A stretch of 64,000 nt of DNA from NCEH01 sp043195135 (GTDB lineage Bacteria; Pseudomonadota; Alphaproteobacteria; Rhizobiales; Xanthobacteraceae), in assembly GCF_043195135.1 (NCBI RefSeq), contig NZ_JBAFWP010000004.1; one strand, given 5' to 3'. A program made the translations under genes and the position numbers. The notes beneath the pieces are model-generated. The model saw nothing but the letters and a program-made list of their open reading frames with translations, ran no database searches and was not told where the DNA came from. Positions 17,762-24,609 of this stretch are shown in pieces (the first letter of the stretch is position 1; the number at the start of each line of letters is the position of its first letter).

Positions 17762-17980
17762 TCAGGCCGTCCCGTCGGTGTCCCGGGCGGGCGTGTCGCC
17801 ATCGAGGGTGGGGGCGTCCGGCCCGGTGTCGCTTGCCGATCCCGCATGGCCGTCGGCCGGGTGGGCCGCCTCCTCCTTGCGCGCGCGGCCCTGCGCCTTG
17901 CGGCGCGCAAGATTGGCCCGCAAGGCCTGGGCAAGGCGGGCGGACTTATCCTGGGCGGGCGTCTTGGGATCGGAGGCCAT
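17762..17980 (-). CDS. Small hydrophilic conserved protein upstream of murA
   Basis: About 72 aa, starting MASDPKTPAQDKSARLAQALRANLARRKAQGRARK with a lysine/arginine-rich helix and a disordered Asp/Thr/Pro-rich tail. Short proteins of this character often precede murA in rhizobial relatives, which is the main support. Starts at 17980 (MASD) or 17986 (MAMASD) are both possible. Function unknown. Confidence 0.55.
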   Translation of the reverse strand: MASDPKTPAQDKSARLAQALRANLARRKAQGRARKEEAAHPADGHAGSASDTGPDAPTLDGDTPARDTDGTA

Positions 17981-18002
17981 GGCCAAGGGTTAGCCGCGCC
18001 GG

Positions 18003-18058
18003 GATCGTGAGGCAAGGATCGTGAGGCAAGGATCGTGAGGCTAGGATCGTGAGGCTAG
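18003..18058. repeat. 14-bp tandem repeat, four copies
   Basis: Four head-to-tail units of GATCGTGAGGC(A/T)AG (18003, 18017, 18031, 18045), the first two with CAAG and the last two with CTAG endings, followed by a partial fifth. It lies in the non-coding 318 nt between the small protein and tRNA-Thr; the rest of that gap holds no recognisable gene. Confidence 0.9.
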
Positions 18059-18304
18059 CATCGTGCATCGCGGAGAATGCGTCACGTATCAGGGGCAAGA
18101 GCCGTCCCGGGCTGTTTTTGCCGGGGATGGCGCGGGCCCCGTCGCACGGCACCCTTGAATCTCGCGACGGCTCCACGTATGAGGAGCGCCTGTTTCGGCC
18201 TTCGGGCCGCGCCGTTGCGTGCTCGCACGCAGGACGACGCGGATTTCGGCAGCGCGGATTTTCCCGCCCGCAAGCCCGGAACAGGAAGCCTTGAACGCTT
18301 CAGG

Positions 18305-18380
18305 GCCGCAATAGCTCAGCTGGTAGAGCACCTCATTCGTAATGAGGGGGTCGGGGGTTCGAATCCCTCTTGCGGCACCA
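18305..18380 (+). tRNA. tRNA-Thr (CGU anticodon)
   Basis: A 76-nt tRNA including an encoded CCA. Acceptor stem GCCGCAA/TTGCGGC with discriminator A, D-arm GCTCAGCTGGTAGAGC, anticodon stem CCTCA/TGAGG with loop TTCGTAA giving anticodon CGU at 18338-18340 (reads ACG), and T-arm GGGGGTTCGAATCCCTC. It flanks the island that follows and is the likely integration site. Confidence 0.97.
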
Positions 18381-18974
18381 TTACATTGACGAAAAAATCT
18401 TTAATTTCAGTTATTTGGCTGACGTACAGTTATTCCAGCCCACAAACTCGCCCGACTGCGCGCTCCGGGGAACTTTGGGATGGCGCGAGACCGACCGCAT
18501 TCCGGTACCGTCGATCGGGAGCGCCGGTCGGTGCGACGTAGCCAGCGTGAAGATCCTCCCTGCCCTTGCGTGCAAACGATGAATAAAAATGGCAGGTGCC
18601 GGGCGGCTGTCGATGCGGGTCATGCAATCACTCCGCAGTGAGAGGCGAGCGCGGCTGAAAGACCGAAAGTCCAAGGGAATGAATCGCCCATTGGCAATCT
18701 GTGGCAACTTTCGGTTCACCCAGCTCTATTTTGGCGCCCCTCGCGGGACTGCACGATTGTGAGTCGGCACGCTGCGGGCCGCTCGGTCGAGGACAACGGC
18801 ATCCATGGGAACGCCACATCGTCGGCGCGGCACCCGTCGGGTGCGTGGCCGGCTGTTTTCCGCAATGAGCCCGCGGCCGGACGTCCGCAACGGGTCCGTA
18901 GAACCGGCGAACACGTAACCCCGGACCGGGACTCCACCAGGTGCTCCGACAGGGCGCCAAACTTGCGACGGAGC
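18381..18974. other. Non-coding left end of the tRNA-Thr island
   Basis: About 600 nt between the tRNA 3' end and the stop codon of the ATPase gene. It starts AT-rich (to about 18425) and then becomes GC-rich. I found no protein with recognisable family features on either strand, no terminator and no second copy of the tRNA end. It probably contains the attachment junction and decayed island DNA. Confidence 0.55.
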
Positions 18975-21900
18975 TCACCCCTTACGCGCCAGGCAATCTC
19001 GTGCGGCTTTGACCACTTCCGCGGCCGTCGGCGGATTGGCCGGGTGCCAGGAGAGGCACAAGGGGGTGCGGATCTTCACCGGCCGTCGCAGCCCTTCGGT
19101 TGAGAAATAGAACACGCCGCGTTCCAGTTTAGCGAGGTCGTCGGCCGCACCACCCTTGGCCGCCATGAGCTCGCGCGTCGCCTCGATGGTCACCGGCGCG
19201 CTCATGCGGCCATAGATATGCGTCGTGCAGTTGGAGACGATGCCGCTGTCGATCCCCCGGGGCAGCTGGGTTGCGAACACCATTCCCAGCCCGTACTTGC
19301 GGGCTTGCGCTGCCAACGACCTGGTACTCGCCTTGCAAGCAGTGGACGCCTGCGATGGCGCGAAGTTTTGCGCCTCGTCCAGAACATAGAGACGCCCGGT
19401 GGTGCTGGGATTCTGCTTGACCCAAGTGAAGAGCGCCATTTGCAGCTGATTCACAAAGGCCTGGCGTGCAGCGTCGGTGGCGAGGCCGGCAAGATTGACG
19501 ACGGAAATGCGGGTGCGCGCCGGGTCCGGTCCGTGGAACAGCAAGGCGGGATCGAGCCGCGCGCCACTGGAGCGCAGCAGGGGATTGGTATCGACAGCGG
19601 CGCGGAGCTGGTCGGCCATCGCCTGCGCCAGTTTCTCGGCGCTGCTGATTTCACTTATGCCGTCCGGCAGGTCGGAGAGCAGGGCGATGAAATCCTTCAA
19701 TTCCTGCCCGCCATTCAAAGCGAACCGCCGCAGGGCGCCCGCAAGTACGCCTTGCTTCAGCTTCGCCTTTTGGCCGCCGCCAACCACATAGGGCTCCAGC
19801 GTGGCACGCGCCATCTCCACCGCTTGGCTGCGCTCGTCCTCGCTCTCGCTGTCGCGCCCCTCGCCGATGGCGGAAAAGTCCGGCAATAGCGCGAGGGAGA
19901 GAGGATTGCCGCTGGAAACACCGGGAGTCCAAATTACCACGTCGGCTTTTTCGTGATAGCGCGCCGCGTGCTCGATATCCTCCTTGGTAAAGTCCGCGGG
20001 GACCACGGGCCATGGCACGCCCATGCGGGCAAGATCGTTATTGACGTCAAGCACGATGGCAGGAATGCCCAGCAGAGCCGCTTCCTCAACCAGGCGCCGG
20101 AGCAGCACCGTCTTGCCGGAGCCGGAGCCGGCGAATGCCGCCACGTGCCGGTTGAGCAGTTCCGCCGCGAGGCCGACAGGCTCGTTGGCGCCTTCACCTC
20201 CCACACGATGCCCGAGGATGATGCGATGCTGCGGTGCGGGCGGGAGTCCCGAAGGCCCCGGACCAGAGGGCGTCTCTGGCGCCGGGGGCGCGTGTGATAC
20301 CGGCGGCTGGGGATCGGGGCTGGGAGTCACGAGAAACGGAGGCGGACACAAGCCTGCCGCCTTGAACAGGGGCACATCGAACAGCGGCTTGCGTTGCCGT
20401 AGCCATTGAGAGAAATCGGGATGGCCGCTGAGGCCGCGCAGCGCCAGGAAAGCCCGCAGGTCGTCATCCACCGGGCGAATGAAGCGGCCGCCGGCGCCGA
20501 GGAATTCAGTGGTGAGCTGCCGCGACTTTGGCCCCTGCGGTGGATCTGATGCGCGCAGCAAGAACAGGTGGCGGGCGGCGAGCCCCGAGCTGATTCCGGA
20601 ATCGGTGATGGCGGCGGCGATACGCGACTGGAATGCACGATCGTTGGCATGGGCGAGCACACGGAAGCAATAATGGTGCTCCACATCCCCTTTGGCATGG
20701 AAAGTGAAGCTCAGCCGGCCGTGAAGCGAAGGGCGTTTCTGGATCGTTTCGAATTGCACTGTCCCGGACACGGTGTCGGGCAGATCGAGCTGCCGTTCGA
20801 AATGTTGGAGCGCCTCGGCGAACAAGGCCCGTAAATCTTCCTCGCGGCTTTCATCCAAAAGACCCTTCACATCCGCCGCCTGGCGGGCCTGGGCATAGAG
20901 AGCGTCGAGCTCGGCGGGCAGCGATCCGACGGGCTCTGGCGCGCCGCCGAAGCGGATGAGTTCCGTCACCTCCCGATCGCGAACGCATTTGAGCTGATGG
21001 CGCTCGCACGCCCGCAGAAGCTCGCGAGGTGTCAGCCCCGTCGCGTCGACGAAGGCCTCCGGCCGAAACGGCCAAGTCGGATACAATGGCGCAAATCCCG
21101 CCTCCCGATAGGCCGTTGCGAGCCGCGCCGCGATGAGGGCAGCCGCGGGCGCTCGGTGTGGCAGACCGGGCAGCGCCAGGGGATCGAGGAAGCGATGGGT
21201 CACCGCAACCGTCGATCCGTCGCGCAGGATCTGCCAGGTTGCTTCAAGGCAGGAGACGACAACAACGGCCCGGCACTTCACATCATAGAGGTCCATAAGG
21301 CCTTGGCGCAGCTGCTCCACAATGGAGGCTGTCTCGGCGGCCTCCTGCATGCTTTCCTCCGCGCGGGCGCGGGCGTTGGCCGCGGAGACAATGGCATCGA
21401 TCTGGTCCACGCCAATGAGCGTCGGGCCGACGAGACTCATGAGCCAGGACAACCCCTTCACCACCAAGATCGGCGCATTGCTGCCCTTGAAGCCGAGCGA
21501 CCGCAGGTCCTGCGGATCGAGCGGCACGCCCTGAAGCCAGGAATGGGCGATGCTCTGCTGATCAAGGTCGTCGGACGTCAGGAGAATGAGAGCGGTCACC
21601 ACGTCCCTATGACGGATGGTCTCCTGCGGGTAGCTCTTCCCCAAGGCCTTGAGGAAGAGCTTCACCAGCTCCGCCATGAGTTCACCCGACCCGTTCTGGT
21701 GGCTGGCGGCAAGGGCGCCAACGCGATCGGCGATTCCGAGATGCTCGGCGATCTTCAAGATGAGCCCATCGTACTGGGTCATCCCGTCGCCACGCTTCAC
21801 CTGCAGCGAGTTGACGAAACCTAGCGCCACCGAAGACCAGAAGTCCTTGACCCCCACGAGGTCCAGGAGCACGAACCAGCCGCCCCGCTGCCAGACCTTC

Positions 21901-22166
21901 TGGCGCAAACGTCCGATGAGATGGGTCTTGCCATGGCCCGCCGGCCCGACCACCACATAGCCGCGCGGCTCGGGGCTTGGCTCCGGATCGCGCGTCGTTT
22001 TGTCGAAATAGGTGAGAATTTCCCCCAGGCAATCGGCATGAAGGTCGGACACCTCATAGGGCACGTCGCGCCAGATGCTTTTCAGGTTGCGGGTGGATTC
22101 AAAGTCGACGGCGCGGAATGCCTCGAGGGCGGTCGGCTGGGTCTCTGGCTGCGATCGTGGGGTCAT
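18975..22166 (-). CDS. Dual P-loop ATPase: AAA-type N-terminus fused to HerA/DUF87-like C-terminus
   Basis: 1063-aa protein, third gene of the island operon. Numbered from ATG 22166: an AAA/STAND-like ATPase module has Walker A GPAGHGKT at 74-81 and Walker B TLIGVDQIDAI at about 249-259. A middle region (about 410-600) carries no motif I know, then a proline-rich linker (about 608-645). The C-terminal HerA/FtsK-like module (about 650-1050) has Walker A AGSGSGKT at 679-686, Walker B LYVLDEAQNFAPS at 926-938 and a sensor-like FATQLPRGIDSGIVSNCTTHIYG. HerA-type motors pump or translocate DNA, usually as hexamers beside a nuclease. The ATG overlaps the stop of the preceding gene by 4 bp (ATGA); a GTG 12 nt earlier is the alternative. 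No family name can be assigned. Confidence 0.85.
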   Translation of the reverse strand: MTPRSQPETQPTALEAFRAVDFESTRNLKSIWRDVPYEVSDLHADCLGEILTYFDKTTRDPEPSPEPRGYVVVGPAGHGKTHLIGRLRQKVWQRGGWFVLLDLVGVKDFWSSVALGFVNSLQVKRGDGMTQYDGLILKIAEHLGIADRVGALAASHQNGSGELMAELVKLFLKALGKSYPQETIRHRDVVTALILLTSDDLDQQSIAHSWLQGVPLDPQDLRSLGFKGSNAPILVVKGLSWLMSLVGPTLIGVDQIDAIVSAANARARAEESMQEAAETASIVEQLRQGLMDLYDVKCRAVVVVSCLEATWQILRDGSTVAVTHRFLDPLALPGLPHRAPAAALIAARLATAYREAGFAPLYPTWPFRPEAFVDATGLTPRELLRACERHQLKCVRDREVTELIRFGGAPEPVGSLPAELDALYAQARQAADVKGLLDESREEDLRALFAEALQHFERQLDLPDTVSGTVQFETIQKRPSLHGRLSFTFHAKGDVEHHYCFRVLAHANDRAFQSRIAAAITDSGISSGLAARHLFLLRASDPPQGPKSRQLTTEFLGAGGRFIRPVDDDLRAFLALRGLSGHPDFSQWLRQRKPLFDVPLFKAAGLCPPPFLVTPSPDPQPPVSHAPPAPETPSGPGPSGLPPAPQHRIILGHRVGGEGANEPVGLAAELLNRHVAAFAGSGSGKTVLLRRLVEEAALLGIPAIVLDVNNDLARMGVPWPVVPADFTKEDIEHAARYHEKADVVIWTPGVSSGNPLSLALLPDFSAIGEGRDSESEDERSQAVEMARATLEPYVVGGGQKAKLKQGVLAGALRRFALNGGQELKDFIALLSDLPDGISEISSAEKLAQAMADQLRAAVDTNPLLRSSGARLDPALLFHGPDPARTRISVVNLAGLATDAARQAFVNQLQMALFTWVKQNPSTTGRLYVLDEAQNFAPSQASTACKASTRSLAAQARKYGLGMVFATQLPRGIDSGIVSNCTTHIYGRMSAPVTIEATRELMAAKGGAADDLAKLERGVFYFSTEGLRRPVKIRTPLCLSWHPANPPTAAEVVKAARDCLARKG

Positions 22167-22855
22167 TTCGGAATCCACAGCATGTGGCGAGGCTCTCCCG
22201 CGATGGAAAGAGCGGCATCACGATCAGCGCCGCTGAGGGCCGCGCTGTTGTCCATCCGATACAGAATGGCGTTGCCTTCGCGCTGCATCGCGATCAGTGC
22301 GGCGTCGAGCGTCGCGCGGGGCACATCGGCCAGGCACGGGCGCAGGTCCGCAAGCAGGACACGGACATTGAGGCTCCCGCCGGTCACCGCGAGATAGGTG
22401 TCGCGGATGCGTTTCGGCAAGCCTTCGGGCGAAACGGGGGGCAGTTCGGGGGTGGGTTCCGGCGGCGCGGGCGATACCATCAGGTCTGCGAGCACCTTGC
22501 CCTGCCCCTCGATGAATGCATGGAGCCGCCCGAGCCAAGCGTACAGCACGGCGCCCGCGCCTTCCGCATCCCCCGGCAGCAGAGTGCGGAGATTCTTGCC
22601 GGCATGGTCCCAGCCCTTGTCCGTCACCTCGATGAAATTGCCGCGGCCCCGCTTCATGGTGCGGATCAGGCCTGCATCCTCCAAAGGACCGCGTTCGGCA
22701 GGATCGCATTTCACCTTCCGGTCGGTGAGCTCTTTCTGTGCCGCGGCGCCCCCATGTGCCGCGATCAGATGCAGCAGGATCAGGCTTTCCCTCTCCTTCC
22801 GACGACTGTCGTTGGACCTCTGCGGTTTCGTTTCAACGCTCTTTTGTTCAACCAC
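22163..22855 (-). CDS. Winged-helix protein of the island operon
   Basis: 230-aa protein of unknown function, second gene of the operon. The N-terminal part (SLILLHLIAAHGGAAAQKEL, LEDAGLIRTMKRGRGNFIEV, TDKGWDHAGK) looks like a MarR/PadR-type winged helix. A proline-rich hinge (PAPPEPTPELPPVSPEGLPK) follows, and the C-terminal part (IRDTYLAVTGGSLNVRVLLADLRPCL..., LDAALIAMQREGNAILYRMDN) looks like a second winged helix. I chose the GTG at 22855, which overlaps the stop of the nuclease-fold gene by 8 nt and has GGAGG upstream; no in-frame ATG fits. Ends by overlapping the ATPase start. Likely a DNA-binding adaptor or autoregulator of the system. Confidence 0.7.
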   Translation of the reverse strand: MVEQKSVETKPQRSNDSRRKERESLILLHLIAAHGGAAAQKELTDRKVKCDPAERGPLEDAGLIRTMKRGRGNFIEVTDKGWDHAGKNLRTLLPGDAEGAGAVLYAWLGRLHAFIEGQGKVLADLMVSPAPPEPTPELPPVSPEGLPKRIRDTYLAVTGGSLNVRVLLADLRPCLADVPRATLDAALIAMQREGNAILYRMDNSAALSGADRDAALSIAGEPRHMLWIPK

Positions 22856-23972
22856 CCCTTGCCTCCTGCGGCAGAACCTCCCGGCGGTGCCGGACGAGGT
22901 CGCGGATCTTTTCGAGGGCCAGCCAGCAGTCCCGCACGATCTCATCGTTAGGCAGGCGCAACACGGTGTAGCCGCTTAGAGTCAGCTCATAGTCGCGGTG
23001 GCGATCGCGCACGAACGCAGCGCGGGTCCCGTGATCGGCATAGCCGTCCAGCTCCACCACAAGGCGGCCCGCCGGCCAGATGATGTCGACCTTCGGGCGC
23101 GAGCCGCGCACGGTCTCGACCGCTTGATTGAACTGAAACAGCGGACCGAGTTCGGCATCCGCGCCCAGCAGGCTGGCCATGCGCTTTTCCACCGCGCTCA
23201 GAGGATGCGGCCGGCCGCGCCAGGGCAGGAACCAGACAGGGTCATCGGCCAATCCGCCGGACTGCGCGCCCGCCTCGGAAGGTCCGTCCTCCAAAGCCCC
23301 AGATACGCGCAGCCCCCGGTGACGGATGCGCAGAAACGGATCCGGGTTTGCCGGGGGGCGTGAGAACAAGGCCACCACGGTTCCCTTAAGGTTCCGGGCA
23401 ATCCATTCCAGTGCGTGGACGAAGGTCACCGCCTGCGCCAGGCTGAGGGCAGACGGCACGATTTCCGTCGCGATGACCAGACCGTCGGGAGCGATCACGC
23501 GGCCCAATTGCTCCAATTGGATTGCGATCGGCGTCCGCAAAACCTCAGGTCGTCGCCCTTGTGCCGCCAGTTGCGCAGCGGCGTCCGCCCAACTCAATAG
23601 AGCACCGCCGACCGGGGCAGCGGCGCGCCGCACCGCAGCGGCAGCGGCCATTCTTCCGAGCGTATCGGTACCGCCTTTCGTCAGCGGTGCGTCTCCGTAC
23701 CAGAATGGCCACAGCTTCAGTGCGACATCGGCGAGGCTAGAGACAACGGCTTCCGCCACCGCAGAGGCGGAAACGGCAGGGGCGATCGGTACGAGAATAA
23801 GTCTGCGGCGCGTCAGCGCGGGTTCATCGGCACCGAGTTCGACGCGCAAGTCCGCCAAGCTCAGCCCGTCAAGCGAAAGCACCTCACCCACCGGGGCCGC
23901 AAGAATATGGTCCAGCAAGGCCCCTGGTGGCGAGTCCGTCCAGCCATTCTTAGCCGTCAAACAGTTGCTCAC
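22848..23972 (-). CDS. DUF559-type PD-(D/E)XK nuclease-fold protein with unknown N-terminal domain
   Basis: 374 aa, first gene of the island operon. The C-terminal 110 residues match the DUF559/very-short-patch-repair-like endonuclease fold: Glu262 in the first helix (SAVEKRMASLL), Asp296 in KVDIIWP, Glu307 and Asp309 in RLVVELDGYADHG, then RDRHRDYELTLSGYTVLRLPNDE. The usual E-x-K core reads E-x-D, as in many DUF559 proteins. The first 250 residues form an alanine-rich alpha/beta region with LWPFWYGDAP and are not recognised. The start is a GTG at 23972 with a weak ribosome site. It overlaps the next gene by 8 nt. In context it is the candidate effector nuclease of a defence module; activity is inferred only. 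Confidence 0.78.
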   Translation of the reverse strand: MSNCLTAKNGWTDSPPGALLDHILAAPVGEVLSLDGLSLADLRVELGADEPALTRRRLILVPIAPAVSASAVAEAVVSSLADVALKLWPFWYGDAPLTKGGTDTLGRMAAAAAVRRAAAPVGGALLSWADAAAQLAAQGRRPEVLRTPIAIQLEQLGRVIAPDGLVIATEIVPSALSLAQAVTFVHALEWIARNLKGTVVALFSRPPANPDPFLRIRHRGLRVSGALEDGPSEAGAQSGGLADDPVWFLPWRGRPHPLSAVEKRMASLLGADAELGPLFQFNQAVETVRGSRPKVDIIWPAGRLVVELDGYADHGTRAAFVRDRHRDYELTLSGYTVLRLPNDEIVRDCWLALEKIRDLVRHRREVLPQEARGG

Positions 23973-24094
23973 ATGCCCCGCCCACGACCACTGCTTGCAA
24001 TAGGGATACGAATTGCCGAGGTCAGGATCAAGCTTGGAAGGCGTAAATTTGCCCGCGACATAAGCTCCGGTGATTCGGCTTCGCGCTCGGTGCT

Positions 24095-24606
24095 GGGGAA
24101 GAGGCGGGGAATAAGAATGGCGCTGGCGTTATCCCAACTGGATACCCACCTCTGGCAGGCGGCCGACATTCTGCGTGGCGGGATCGGCCAAACGGCGCCG
24201 ACCAGGTCGAATTCCCGCCACTCCGCCCTCAATGCGGTGTCCGTTCTCACGTTCGTCAGGATTAAAAATTCCAGAGCCCGCGCTGCTGCTGCATCGCGCG
24301 CCCGCAAAGCCTTGCATGAAGGGCTTCATTCTCGGGTACGGCAGCGATGGATGCCGCCCTCGGGAGAGCTCCTTGGGTCGCGAGAAGCCCTGTGCCTTCA
24401 AGTCTACCCAGTTGGCAGGGTTCTCCAGCATCTGAATGTTGTGCTTGGCCTTCAGCACCACCCGGGCGCAATCAAACACCCGGCGGATCGCTGGATGGAG
24501 CTTCCGTGCGACTTCCGGCTTTGCCTCCCACACCGACTTCAGGATCTCGGCCACGTCCAGAGCGGTGATCTCGTGCACCGGCCGGTCGAGAAGCGGTCCG
24601 CAGAAG
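24095..24606 (-). pseudogene. Decayed P4-type tyrosine integrase
   Basis: Two minus-strand frames together give the middle of a P4/prophage tyrosine recombinase. Frame one (from about 24606) reads FCGPLLDRPVHEITALDVAE, KPEVARKLHPAIRRVFDCAR, ENPANW and LSRGRHPSLPYPRMKPFMQG. Near 24310 the match jumps to another frame: RARDAAAARALEFLILTNVR, WREFDLVGAVWPIPPRRM and a degenerate SAILIPRLFP. The N-terminal arm-binding domain and the catalytic C-terminus (HxxR and Tyr) are both lost. Similarity starts within about 5 nt of the paoC stop codon, which marks this as an island or recombination junction. It cannot excise the element now. Confidence 0.85.
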
Positions 24607-24609
24607 ACC

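Noticed and set aside
18003..18058. Possible CRISPR array
   Set aside because: Units are contiguous 14-mers without spacers.
18411..18978. Short frames in the left end of the island
   Set aside because: No recognisable protein motif, no ribosome site, and inconsistent frames; could be decayed DNA.
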